Shown here: positions 8,246-16,180 of the stretch, one piece after another
Layout of the letters: every line of letters starts with the position of its first letter
How positions within the stretch are numbered: position 1 is the first letter of the stretch
From: CAZSPL01 sp964608735
Lineage (GTDB): Bacteria; JAJVIF01; JAPKYR01; CAZSPL01
Direction: 5' to 3'
DNA length: 32,735 nt
Assembly (NCBI GenBank): GCA_964608735.1
Contig: CAZSPL010000012.1
Span: forward strand, 1 to 32,735
Made by a program: the position numbers and the translations under genes
The notes under the pieces: model-generated
The model's input: the letters and a program-made list of their open reading frames with translations, nothing else
Told to the model about the DNA's origin: nothing
Database searches by the model: none

Positions 8246-9721
8246 TTATTCATATTTGAATGAATCAGCCACTTTATCGAACATAACCGACAACTCGTCG
8301 AGCATCGCGGGCGACAAATACATCTCGATGCGCACCGACCATCCATTCAGCCCGATGACGCGCACGCGCTTGGTCCAGTTCGCTTCGGGATCGTTGTCGT
8401 TCAGGTAGAAGCCGGTGTATGGATAGCCGTCCACGGTCTCGCCGCTCACATCGCCGTTGCGCGTATAATCCCACTGTACGGCGAAATCTTCCTCCGCGGC
8501 ACGCTCTCCCTCGGCAAGCGATGCATCCTCATCCATTCCCGCATGCTCTTCGGTGATGATGGTGATGATGGTCTCGAACCCGTAATTCAGAAATATCAGG
8601 TTGGTGAATTTATCGACCGCGAGAAAATCGGGCACCGTCAGCGTAAATCCGATCGCATCATCCTGTATGTCGGCCCAGTTGAAGCTTCCCGAGTCCCACA
8701 GTGCGTCGACGGGGAAATCATAGTAGATGTAATCTTCCTCGGTGATCCACTGCTGGTCGAAGTCGAATGTGTCGAGCATGATGTCGAGCAGGCCGCTGCG
8801 CGTATCGAACTGCTCCCCGGAGCAATATATCTCGAACCTGACCGCCGCCTTGGGAAGCGCGATGATGCGCACCCGCTTCAACCAGCGTGCTTCATCCTGG
8901 TCATCCACGGTGAAATCGATGTAACTGATCCCATCCACGATTTCACCGGACGATTCATTCGAGACGACATAATCATAGCCGGACATTTCGTCGATCGATT
9001 CCTGCTTCATCGCCGCGAGCATCGCGGCGGGATCATCGTCAAGCCTCGCTTCGGCATGCACGTCGATTATCGGCTCGTTGAGGAACGAGAAGCTGATGTA
9101 TGACCATACATCATCGGGATTGAGCATCGACGGGTATTCCAGCCTGTAGCCGTACGCCGGGTTCGTGAATTCGATCATTTCGTACTTCCCCTCCTCCATA
9201 AGCTCGTCGAGGGTGGGGAAGTAGAGTGTGTCGGCGAATTTCTTCACCGCGTCGAGGTTCTTTTTATAATCGGATTTGCCGTCGCGGTAACACAGCGCGA
9301 CACCGTTGGGCCCAAGATAGAGCCTGATGTAGCCGTTGATTTCATCGGAGCCTGAGGTCGCGACGTATTCCATGTCTTCATAATAAAGCCCGGCGCGCGT
9401 ATCGCCGTTGCCGCTTTCCGATGTCTCCAGCGAATCGGTTGCGAAGTTCATCAGGCGCGTGATGATATCGAACGATGCCGGCGAGTCGTAGAAAAACTGG
9501 TAGGGCAGGTCGGATTCGATGGTGATAAGCCCGCCGGAGCCGAGCTTGAATCCCACGGATTCCGGCGATGACGCCTCGTCCCTTGATATCGCGGCAGGCA
9601 CGCTTATGCGCCAGCCGTATTTCGTGTTGTGGTAGATATCGTTCCCCGTGAGGGTCGATGAATATGCCGAACCGGTTGCGAGAACCAGGAAAAGAATCGG
9701 CAGGATGATCCTTCTGAGCAT
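8246..9721 (-). CDS. Secreted protein with three PsbP-like domains
   Basis: 491 residues from the ATG at 9721. That ATG is preceded by GGAGGAG at 9730-9736 and begins a clear signal peptide (MLRRIILPILFLVLATGSAYSS); a longer reading from 9787 would put 22 polar residues in front of it. The mature protein is three copies of a domain of about 150 residues. Each opens with a YGWRISVPA / YGYRLEYPS / IGFTLTVPD strand and ends with a helix before FPT, FDFD or FKYE. Copies 2 and 3 also share WLKRVRIIAL / WTKRVRVIGL. This is the pattern of PsbP/Mog1/DcrB-like folds, small alpha-beta proteins often found in exported bacterial lipoproteins. No lipobox is seen, so it is probably periplasmic. Function unknown. 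Confidence 0.8.
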   Translation of the reverse strand: MLRRIILPILFLVLATGSAYSSTLTGNDIYHNTKYGWRISVPAAISRDEASSPESVGFKLGSGGLITIESDLPYQFFYDSPASFDIITRLMNFATDSLETSESGNGDTRAGLYYEDMEYVATSGSDEINGYIRLYLGPNGVALCYRDGKSDYKKNLDAVKKFADTLYFPTLDELMEEGKYEMIEFTNPAYGYRLEYPSMLNPDDVWSYISFSFLNEPIIDVHAEARLDDDPAAMLAAMKQESIDEMSGYDYVVSNESSGEIVDGISYIDFTVDDQDEARWLKRVRIIALPKAAVRFEIYCSGEQFDTRSGLLDIMLDTFDFDQQWITEEDYIYYDFPVDALWDSGSFNWADIQDDAIGFTLTVPDFLAVDKFTNLIFLNYGFETIITIITEEHAGMDEDASLAEGERAAEEDFAVQWDYTRNGDVSGETVDGYPYTGFYLNDNDPEANWTKRVRVIGLNGWSVRIEMYLSPAMLDELSVMFDKVADSFKYE

Positions 9722-9754
9722 GTGCAAATCTCCTCCGAATTTTTTCACGGGATA

Positions 9755-9760
9755 ATTATA
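9755..9760 (-). promoter_or_regulatory. -10 box for the PsbP-like gene
   Basis: The minus strand reads TATAAT about 33 nt upstream of the ATG at 9721, leaving room for a leader of about 27 nt with the GGAGGAG ribosome site. A matching -35 at 17 bp is not evident. Confidence 0.45.
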
Positions 9761-9808
9761 GCTTATTACGGCTCGCGTAAGGCGCAATTCATTTAGGGGA
9801 AATACAAC

Positions 9809-11968
9809 CTATCCATCGATCGTATCGAGTGCGTTTACACTGATTGAACCGGTTGCGTAATATTCGAGCGTATCGTCGTCGAAATTGTCGTAGCCGTCGT
9901 CGGGCATATCCATGGCGATAACCATCGCCACCGACTTGCCGTCATCCTCGATCCACTCATAGATGAGCCCCGATGCATTGAAGCTGTCGGGCGTCTCAAC
10001 CCTGAGGTACATCCTCACCATGAGCGCGTCATATGACGTGTTCCCGCCATAGGGCACCGTGACCTGCCCGACGCCGAGCACTTCGAAATCGTAGATGAAC
10101 TGCGCGTAGCCCACGATGCCCACTTCGTCATGGACATCGGTATCGATGTTTATCGGGAACGGCGTCACTATCGGCGACGGGAATGCCACCGCGCCGAGGT
10201 CTTCCGGCTCATATATGCCCCACATCTTGAGCACGTTCTGCGCTACGTTATGCTCCTCCGCTTCATAGAACGCACCGGTGATGTCATATATCTGCTCGGA
10301 ATATTTCAGGAAATGCGTCACGGCGGGATTATAGAAGCCCGATACCGCCGAGACTTCAGGGTCGTTCTTACCAACGATGGTTTTATTGATGAGCTGGTCC
10401 GGAAGTTCGAGCACCGTGAAATCCCAGGGCCCGTCGAGGTCGGAAATATCAATCGGAAGTTGCGAGAACAACATCTCCTCGGTCGCGTAATGATAATCTT
10501 TTCCGACCGTCTTGAACGCCTTGTCTTCCGGCAGGGTTATCTCAACGGGCGGCTTGATTATCGTAACGACGAGCGGCGAGTCGAGCGGGTCTTCCTCACC
10601 GCACAGGTCTATCACCTTGAAGCCGACGTAATAAATACCCGGGATGTCGTATTGATACACCGGGTCGGGGCCGAGGTCTTCGTAATTGCCGTCGCCGTCG
10701 AAATCCCACATGTATGCCGCGATATCGTCCGGTCCGTTCAAGTCGAGTGCGTTGGAATGGAACTGCACCTGCTCGCCGGTTTCATATATCCCGCCGCCCT
10801 CGACCCATGCATCCGCCTCAGGCGCCCAGTTGGGCATTATTATAAGGTCCGCGAGCTGGTACCCGACGAGGTCGAGGTATGGATGCGTGTTGATATCTTC
10901 AACCTCGACAAGCATTTTGTATATACCGGTATCGGACGTCGCGTTCTCGTTGGTGATGGTTATGTCGTATATCGCGGGGTCGTCCTGTGTCCCGTACTTG
11001 ACCGCGTGAAGCTGCCCGTCGAACACAGCGGGACATTCGACACGCACATCCTGAATCGTATCGCCCCCCTGGTGGTCGCGTATGAAGAACCGGTATGTCC
11101 CTGTCGAATCAGGACATTCGTCGATGTAGTATCCGCTCATCGGCCCCACGACTGAAATCTCATACGCTTCGGCGCAGTTGGCCTTGAGCGGGAAATCGCC
11201 CGGGACGCTCGGCGGATTCGATGATGGCGCCGCCCAGGAGATGTCGACCGCATAGCCGAATGTGAGCGGCCCGCCGGAAAGAACGATGCGATATTTTTCC
11301 TTTATTACATCCCCTGCCGAAAAGTAATTCCTGTTTCCATAATTCGTCGAGAAATATTTGAATCCGTTCAGCGTCGATGTCAGCCCGGTTCCCGCCGCGT
11401 ATTTGCCCTTGGAATATTCATGCAAATTTATCGGTTTCGTGCCGGGAGCGTATTCGACCGGGTTGAACAGCCGCGTAAAGCCGTCGGCATTCAGGAGCTC
11501 GGCATTGCCGTAATTCACCCAGCCGCTTGTCGTTAGCCCGGCGACGGGGAATTCGCAGCTTCCCGGGAACATCGCGATGCCGCGGACATCGAATCCCGTT
11601 AACCACGTGTTGCCGGGGAACGGGTGCCTCAACTCGATATTCACATCTATCATGTTCGGCGGCACCGGGTGTACCCCGAGGATCGAAATGCAGCTCACGC
11701 AGGGGCCGTCTTCCATGTATGTCCGCACGTTGAAATGCATGTCGGCGGTACGCAGCGCATGCGCCGTCACCTCGGTGTGGTCGTCGTTCACCGTCATAAT
11801 CCAGAATCCGAGGAGAGAGTGCGATGAGCTCTCCATGCATCCCGCGCCTTCCGACGGCCCGGGTGTCACGGCTGATGTGTCGGATGTTCCCGAGCATCCG
11901 ATAAAAATCGCGAGCAGTAAAACCGTTATCGCGTAACCGGCGAACCTTGCTGTTTGCCGACAATGCAT
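9809..11968 (-). CDS. PKD-domain lipoprotein of the paralogous module family
   Basis: 719 residues from the ATG at 11968, chosen because GGAGG (11975-11979) lies 6 nt upstream and the product then starts with a lipoprotein signal peptide (lipobox AIFIGC, lipid Cys25). Residues about 35-300 are the module shared with the proteins at 3-2012 and 26272-28518: ELRHPFPG, GFDVRGI, LLNADGFTRLFNP, STLNGFKYF, FGYAVDISW, and DFPLKANCAEAY. A PKD-like beta sandwich follows (YMWDFDGDGNYEDLG, with GIYYVGFKVID). The last ~220 residues are an unrecognised beta-rich, acidic domain. It is probably anchored in the outer membrane and displayed at the envelope. Function unknown; the shared module has no recognised Pfam-type motif that I can name. 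Confidence 0.87.
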   Translation of the reverse strand: MHCRQTARFAGYAITVLLLAIFIGCSGTSDTSAVTPGPSEGAGCMESSSHSLLGFWIMTVNDDHTEVTAHALRTADMHFNVRTYMEDGPCVSCISILGVHPVPPNMIDVNIELRHPFPGNTWLTGFDVRGIAMFPGSCEFPVAGLTTSGWVNYGNAELLNADGFTRLFNPVEYAPGTKPINLHEYSKGKYAAGTGLTSTLNGFKYFSTNYGNRNYFSAGDVIKEKYRIVLSGGPLTFGYAVDISWAAPSSNPPSVPGDFPLKANCAEAYEISVVGPMSGYYIDECPDSTGTYRFFIRDHQGGDTIQDVRVECPAVFDGQLHAVKYGTQDDPAIYDITITNENATSDTGIYKMLVEVEDINTHPYLDLVGYQLADLIIMPNWAPEADAWVEGGGIYETGEQVQFHSNALDLNGPDDIAAYMWDFDGDGNYEDLGPDPVYQYDIPGIYYVGFKVIDLCGEEDPLDSPLVVTIIKPPVEITLPEDKAFKTVGKDYHYATEEMLFSQLPIDISDLDGPWDFTVLELPDQLINKTIVGKNDPEVSAVSGFYNPAVTHFLKYSEQIYDITGAFYEAEEHNVAQNVLKMWGIYEPEDLGAVAFPSPIVTPFPINIDTDVHDEVGIVGYAQFIYDFEVLGVGQVTVPYGGNTSYDALMVRMYLRVETPDSFNASGLIYEWIEDDGKSVAMVIAMDMPDDGYDNFDDDTLEYYATGSISVNALDTIDG

Positions 11969-12006
11969 CGTTGTCCTCCAACAATCCCGTCTCTTGCTGT
12001 ACCCCT

Positions 12007-12034
12007 TATATAGATGCTCAAAAGGGTTATTCAA
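12007..12034 (-). promoter_or_regulatory. Sigma70-type promoter for the PKD lipoprotein
   Basis: On the minus strand TTGAAT (12034-12029) and TATATA (12012-12007) are separated by 16 bp. The predicted start near 12000 gives a leader of about 30 nt before the ATG at 11968. Confidence 0.6.
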
Positions 12035-12045
12035 ATGATGATTCC

Positions 12046-12537
12046 CTACCTCCGCCACACCTGCTTGGCCGCATAGCCGCTCTTTTTCAGTTCCGGGTCG
12101 AACAGCTCTATCGAATCGGGTACCGCGCGAATGAGTTTCATCGGCCTTGGAAGCTCCTCTGCGTCGGGGGACTCGCGCCCGATGTTCTCCCGGTATATGG
12201 CGTAGTATTCCTCGAATCGTTTCGCGTCGCCGGGGTCGACGACTTCAGCGCGCGCGGTGATCGTCAGGCCGCGTATGCGCCCGCGCACTATATCGATATC
12301 CCATACCGCCAGGGATACATTCTTGTTCAGCAAGACATCCCTTATTTTCCTTCCCCCTTCAGTCAGCATATAGAGGATGCCGGCCTCATCGACGGCGTAT
12401 TCCATCGCGCGCGCTCTCGGCTTGTTGTCGAGCGCCGTGGCGAAAGCGCATATCTCGGCGCTCCCGAGGATATCCAGCGCCTCGCTGAAAACGTCGACCT
12501 GGCGCATCTCGCGATCGGATGTATCCGGTATTCGCAA
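12046..12537 (-). CDS. Pyridoxamine 5'-phosphate oxidase-like FMN-binding protein
   Basis: 164 residues. The split-barrel PPOX pattern is visible: an N-terminal helix (VFSEALDILGS), the strand ICAFATAL, then RARAMEYAVDEAGILYMLTEGGRKIRDVLLNKNVSLAVWD, followed by a strand set with GLTITARAEVV. Members bind FMN or F420 and act as oxidases, reductases or general stress proteins; the exact substrate cannot be told. The start is TTG at 12537, because AAGGAGG sits at 12543-12549 with proper spacing and a promoter lies just behind. An upstream ATG at 12636 would run through both and overlap the divergent promoter. The next in-frame ATG (12507) has no ribosome site. It is the first gene of the leftward run and divergent from the eIF2B-like gene. 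Confidence 0.78.
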   Translation of the reverse strand: MRIPDTSDREMRQVDVFSEALDILGSAEICAFATALDNKPRARAMEYAVDEAGILYMLTEGGRKIRDVLLNKNVSLAVWDIDIVRGRIRGLTITARAEVVDPGDAKRFEEYYAIYRENIGRESPDAEELPRPMKLIRAVPDSIELFDPELKKSGYAAKQVWRR

Positions 12538-12542
12538 TGCAT

Positions 12543-12549
12543 CCTCCTT
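12543..12549 (-). promoter_or_regulatory. Ribosome binding site fixing a TTG start
   Basis: AAGGAGG on the minus strand, 5 nt from TTG at 12537. It decides the start of the PPOX-like gene in favour of TTG. Confidence 0.65.
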
Positions 12550-12559
12550 ATAACGCAAT

Positions 12560-12588
12560 ATGATATGCCCATCGGGGCTTCCGGGCAA
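12560..12588 (-). promoter_or_regulatory. Promoter for the PPOX-like gene
   Basis: Minus-strand TTGCCC (12588-12583), 17 bp spacer, TATCAT (12565-12560). The predicted start near 12553 falls just before the ribosome site, which supports the TTG start. The same TTGCCC -35 appears in front of the rhomboid gene. Confidence 0.5.
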
Positions 12589-12626
12589 GGTGCATCTGTC
12601 CTGCGGAATTTCCGGCTGTTTGGGAG

Positions 12627-12632
12627 TATAAT
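12627..12632 (+). promoter_or_regulatory. -10 box for the eIF2B-like gene
   Basis: Perfect TATAAT, 34 nt before the ATG at 12667. It overlaps an alternative upstream ATG (12631), arguing against that start. No good -35 is found. Confidence 0.4.
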
Positions 12633-12666
12633 GCACCGGCCATATGCTGTTCCGGGTGAGCGTGTA

Positions 12667-13590
12667 ATGGAGAAATTCGACATCGAAACCGAAATCGATG
12701 CACTCGCCGCTGATACGACAAGCGGTTCACAGGCGATATGCCTGCGGGCGTCGGATATCGTGATCAAGGCCGTGGATTCACTTCCCGGGGATATGGATTC
12801 CCCCGAGCGACTGAAGTATATCCGGCGTTTGATGCGCGAAGTGGGGCATGCCAGGCCGTCGATGGCCGGGCTATACACCCTCGAAGCCGAGATCCTCAGG
12901 GCGCTCGATCATGCTTCCGATGAAAGCATCAACCCATCCGCACTGGTGACGAAGGCGGCGGCGGGTTTCCGAGGGAAGCTTCTCACATCGAATGACCGTA
13001 TCGCATCGCACGCCCTCAACCTGCTTCCCGACAGGGCGTTCATCGCGACAACATCGCGCTCGGGCACCGTGCTTGCCGTGTTGAAAGCCGCGAGGGGAAA
13101 CGGCAAACTGAGGCGGGTGCTTATATCCGAGTCGCGCCCGGCGAACGAGGGGATGCTCAGCACCGCGGAGTTTTCGGAGGCCGGCATCCCGGTTGTGTAT
13201 ACGTCCGATGCCGCGCTGCCGGGATTCATCGACCAGGCCGATGCGGTCGTCGTGGGCGGCGACGCATTCTGTCCCGCCGGTTTCGTCAACAAGGCCGGCA
13301 CATATCCTCTCGCGCTTTCGGCGAACAGGCATGGCAAGCCCGTTATAGCGTGTATAGGAACCGAGAAGGTCGTGCCGTTCAATATACCGGAGCATTACCT
13401 GAGGGAAGAACCCACCGTGTTGTGGGACACATCGAGGCTGTCCGTACAGGTAATCAACCGGGTATTCGAATATACGCCGCTCGACCTGATAACACATCTC
13501 GTGACCGAGGACGGCGTGACATCGGGCGCCGATATCCCCGAAGTGTTCGCCAAACTCGAAATCAACCCGTATCTGCCGAACTGGTTGTAA
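12667..13590 (+). CDS. eIF-2B / ribose-1,5-bisphosphate isomerase-like family protein
   Basis: 307 residues, the normal length for the family. An N-terminal helical domain (about residues 1-115) precedes a Rossmann-like domain with SRSGTV (130-135), ISESRPANEG (153-162), VVVGGDAFCPAGFVNKAGT (194-212) and IGTEKV. The family covers eIF2B alpha/beta/delta, MtnA (methylthioribose-1-phosphate isomerase) and ribose-1,5-bisphosphate isomerase. The aspartate of the GADA-like motif is present (D199), but the Cys-containing loop of the isomerases reads ATTSRSGT here, with no Cys. This looks more like the eIF2B-type regulatory members, or an isomerase with changed chemistry. ATG 12667 is chosen over ATG 12631, which overlaps the -10 box. 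Substrate unknown. Confidence 0.82.
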   Translation: MEKFDIETEIDALAADTTSGSQAICLRASDIVIKAVDSLPGDMDSPERLKYIRRLMREVGHARPSMAGLYTLEAEILRALDHASDESINPSALVTKAAAGFRGKLLTSNDRIASHALNLLPDRAFIATTSRSGTVLAVLKAARGNGKLRRVLISESRPANEGMLSTAEFSEAGIPVVYTSDAALPGFIDQADAVVVGGDAFCPAGFVNKAGTYPLALSANRHGKPVIACIGTEKVVPFNIPEHYLREEPTVLWDTSRLSVQVINRVFEYTPLDLITHLVTEDGVTSGADIPEVFAKLEINPYLPNWL

Positions 13591-13632
13591 GAATCGCCCC
13601 GCCCCGGCTACTTAGTGGGTATTTTCGAGTCA

Positions 13633-13661
13633 TTGCCCCGGGTATTCGGCTCATATACAAT
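13633..13661 (+). promoter_or_regulatory. Promoter for the rhomboid gene
   Basis: TTGCCC (13633-13638), 17 bp spacer, TACAAT (13656-13661), in the 88-bp gap before the rhomboid gene. Confidence 0.45.
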
Positions 13662-13678
13662 AGTGATGGGAGAACGAA

Positions 13679-14389
13679 TTGCTGCCCTTCAAGGATGAGA
13701 ATCCATCGATATCATTCCCGACTGTCACGGTGACGCTTATCGCGATAAACATCCTCGCGTATCTCGTCTCTATCGCCAACGGCACGGACCGGTTTGTTCA
13801 AGTGCTTTTTGAATGGGGGGTCGTGCCGTCCAATCTCATGCACGGCGTTGCCGAGGTGCCGCAGCCCGTGCCATGGCTTACGCCGCTGACGAGCCTGTTC
13901 CTGCATGGCGGGATATTTCATCTGTTGTTCAATATGCTCTTCCTGTGGCTCTTCGGAGATAATGTCGAGGACCGTCTCGGCGGGTTCCGGTTTTTACTGT
14001 TCTATCTGCTGTGCGGGTTCTTCGCCGATTTCGCGCACATCATGTTGAACCAGTCGAGCCAGATGCCGGCAATCGGCGCGTCGGGCGCGATCGCGGGTGT
14101 AATGGGGGCTTACCTGGTGATGTATCCAGGGGCGCGTATCCGTACGCTGATTATCTTCTTCCCATTCGTGCGGGTCGTGCTTCTCCCGGCGGTTTTTTTC
14201 CTGCTCTTCTGGTTCGGCATGCAGATACTCAGCCAGTTGTTGAGCTGGGGCGCGGAGACCGATGTCGCGTTCGCGGCGCATATCGGCGGATTTGTACTCG
14301 GCATGTTCCTGCTTGCGTTCTTGAAGGTCGATGACAAGATAATACTTGGAAAAGGGAACAGCCGCGCGCCGGGTAACTGGGGCTGGTAA
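13679..14389 (+). CDS. Rhomboid family intramembrane serine protease
   Basis: 236 residues, six or more hydrophobic segments, acting in the inner membrane. The catalytic dyad is visible: Ser135 in GASGAIAG and His201 in AAHIGGF. HLLFN (H81, N85) matches the conserved His/Asn of TM2. The long loop 1 region with WR-like elements is replaced by WLTPLTSLFLHGG. Rhomboids cleave membrane-anchored proteins within or near the membrane. The start is TTG at 13679, set by GGGAG (13668-13672) 6 nt upstream; no suitable ATG is near. It follows the eIF2B-like gene by 88 bp with its own likely promoter. The substrate could be one of the single-pass or surface proteins nearby, but nothing here shows that. 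Confidence 0.93.
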   Translation: MLPFKDENPSISFPTVTVTLIAINILAYLVSIANGTDRFVQVLFEWGVVPSNLMHGVAEVPQPVPWLTPLTSLFLHGGIFHLLFNMLFLWLFGDNVEDRLGGFRFLLFYLLCGFFADFAHIMLNQSSQMPAIGASGAIAGVMGAYLVMYPGARIRTLIIFFPFVRVVLLPAVFFLLFWFGMQILSQLLSWGAETDVAFAAHIGGFVLGMFLLAFLKVDDKIILGKGNSRAPGNWGW

Positions 14390-14446
14390 TTCTCCCGCGT
14401 GAGTTCGGCCGGGACGGCGGCATGTGGAAACCGCCCCCGGTTCATG

Positions 14447-14452
14447 TATAAT
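14447..14452 (+). promoter_or_regulatory. Possible -10 box before the NTF2-like membrane protein
   Basis: TATAAT about 57 nt before the ATG at 14509. No convincing -35 is seen at 16-18 bp. Confidence 0.35.
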
Positions 14453-14508
14453 CCGTGGTGCCGGTATCGAGAAAAATCCTTGAATATTCCCGGAGGATTG
14501 AGTCGCAA

Positions 14509-15246
14509 ATGGCAAAGGATTCAAAATCAGCAAAGAAGAATAAACAAACGCAAAAAGTTGAAGCCCCCCGGAAGGAAGGCGGGCTTTTCTGGCTGGCGGT
14601 TGTGATAATACTCGGGGTCCTGGCATTCGTATGGATTGTCAAGACCTACGGCCCCAAAGGCGGGGGCGTTCCCGATGACGCGCTGGTCCGGGTAGTGATC
14701 AGGGAGCAGTTCGACGCGGTCTTCGCCAAGGATCTCGACAAGTTCCTGAGTTATTATTCCACCGACTATGACAGCGGCATCCAGACATTCGATGAAAAAG
14801 CCGAGATGATACGGCAGGTGTTCGATACTGAATTCGTGGTGAGGGACTTCGTGCTCGAATTTCTCGACAGCGGCGAGGATAATACCGATGTGCATTTCGA
14901 TGAATCGAGAGGTTTCGCATCGGTGGTTGTCTACACATACTGGAAACAACGTACGGGGGAGAGCATCACGCGCATACCGCTCATGCAGCTCAGCGCATTC
15001 CTGTTGAGGAAAGAAGGAGATGAATGGAAGATAATCTCCGATAATTCGCAGGGCCTGAACAAGAAGGAAGACGCCGACGCGTGGATGCGCTCATCGCATT
15101 TCAGGCAGTATACCGATCCCAAGACATTCGTCTGGCCCCCGCCGAGGACAACCGAGGCACCAGCGGTGCCGCAAGCCGGGAACGAGCCACAGTCCGAAAC
15201 GGACACCGGCGAAACCCCGTCGGAAGCCGGCACGTCGGACGGATAA
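14509..15246 (+). CDS. Single-pass membrane protein with NTF2-like extracytoplasmic domain
   Basis: 245 residues. A Lys-rich cytoplasmic tail (1-24), one membrane segment (about 25-45, FWLAVVIILGVLAFVWIV), then an alpha-beta domain of about 140 residues. The latter reads like SnoaL/DUF4440-type NTF2 folds: REQFDAVFAKDLDKFLSYYS helix-turn, later WKQRTGES, and a closing LRKEGDEWKIISD strand. A Pro/Glu/Thr-rich low-complexity tail ends the protein. ATG 14509 is preferred over 14455, since the residues before it look untranslated; GGAGG lies 12 nt upstream, rather far. It is followed 39 nt later by a second NTF2-like protein, a lipoprotein. Role unknown; the family includes binding domains and enzymes. 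Confidence 0.7.
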   Translation: MAKDSKSAKKNKQTQKVEAPRKEGGLFWLAVVIILGVLAFVWIVKTYGPKGGGVPDDALVRVVIREQFDAVFAKDLDKFLSYYSTDYDSGIQTFDEKAEMIRQVFDTEFVVRDFVLEFLDSGEDNTDVHFDESRGFASVVVYTYWKQRTGESITRIPLMQLSAFLLRKEGDEWKIISDNSQGLNKKEDADAWMRSSHFRQYTDPKTFVWPPPRTTEAPAVPQAGNEPQSETDTGETPSEAGTSDG

Positions 15247-15285
15247 CTATGTGGAGCTGTTAATCGACCATAAGGGAGGAAAAAG

Positions 15286-15744
15286 ATGAAACGGATAATC
15301 ACGCTCGCCATGCTCCTGACGTTCGTGCTCGCGTTCATGGGATGCACCGGCAGCGGCCCGACATTTGTCGTACGCCAATATATACGCAAATCCGCCGAGG
15401 GGGACATCGCCGGTGCCAAGAGCTACTGCACGGGAAAAGTGCTGGAATTCATCAATACGGGCGAGCAAATGGCAACCGCGGCGGGGATTTCGATGTCGGA
15501 TTTCATGTCCCAGATGATGGGCGGACTCGACTGGAAAGATGTCAAGAGCAATTTCGATATTTCGCTGACGAGCAGAACCTCGTCCGAGGCTAAGGTCAAG
15601 GTCGTCGCGGAAACGGGAATGCCCGGTGGGGGGATGTCGATGAAAATCGAAGCGGATTATACGCTCATCAAAGTCGACGGCAAATGGAAAATAAGCGATA
15701 TAGCACTCCCGATTATGGGGGGAAGCATTACCGATTTAATGTAG
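15286..15744 (+). CDS. Small lipoprotein, NTF2-like (DUF4878-type)
   Basis: 152 residues. Lipoprotein signal peptide with lipobox LAFMGC (Cys20). The mature part has the pattern of DUF4878/NTF2-like lipoproteins: FVVRQYIRKSAEGDIAGAKSY at the start, and YTLIKVDGKWKISDI as the closing strand. The middle is Met/Gly-rich (GMPGGGMSM). The start has GGGAGG 8 nt upstream. It probably forms an operon with the membrane protein at 14509 and the PH-like protein at 15787. Function unknown. Confidence 0.75.
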   Translation: MKRIITLAMLLTFVLAFMGCTGSGPTFVVRQYIRKSAEGDIAGAKSYCTGKVLEFINTGEQMATAAGISMSDFMSQMMGGLDWKDVKSNFDISLTSRTSSEAKVKVVAETGMPGGGMSMKIEADYTLIKVDGKWKISDIALPIMGGSITDLM

Positions 15745-15786
15745 GACGGCAGGGCGGTATCAACATCGGCTTGATGGAGGGAAAAA

Positions 15787-16122
15787 ATGAGCCGCTATGT
15801 TGCAAGCAGGTTCATACTGAAACACCTGATATTTCCGCAGGAAGTGCGTATCGAGGACTATCACGTCAGGACGAAGAAGCGGCTGTTCCCGCTCTTCTGG
15901 ATTGTGAACGAGCAATCCATTTCCCTCTCGAAAGTCGCCAGCATCAAGTTACATAAGGGGCTTGTGTTCTCCGATGTAATCATCGAAAATTCAGGCGGCG
16001 ACTACCCCATTAGAATAGAGGGACTATACAACAGTACAGCCCGGCGGTTCAGGGCCGACCTTGAGACATGCGAGAGAGAATTCGCGGAAAAATATTCTGA
16101 GATGGAACATTCACGCGATTGA
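15787..16122 (+). CDS. Small PH-like domain protein
   Basis: 111 residues, no signal peptide or membrane segment. The order is strand-rich (FWIVNEQSISLSKVASIKLHKGLVFSDVIIENSGG) and closes with a helix, as in bacterial PH-like domains that mediate membrane or protein contacts. ATG is preceded by GGAGGG 6 nt upstream. It is last in the plus-strand group and converges on the dehydrogenase gene. The domain call is tentative. Confidence 0.55.
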   Translation: MSRYVASRFILKHLIFPQEVRIEDYHVRTKKRLFPLFWIVNEQSISLSKVASIKLHKGLVFSDVIIENSGGDYPIRIEGLYNSTARRFRADLETCEREFAEKYSEMEHSRD

Positions 16123-16180
16123 AATACATGCGGTGAAGGGGAAGCGAAAACTGTTTAGACCCGTCATCCCCGGTTTCAGC

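Noticed and set aside
10130..11155. 341-codon plus-strand open frame
   Set aside because: Antisense shadow of the PKD lipoprotein; no signal, motif or ribosome site.
11947..12666. Long upstream extension of the eIF2B-like reading frame (547 codons in total)
   Set aside because: It runs antisense through the PPOX gene and both promoters. Family homology starts at 12667.
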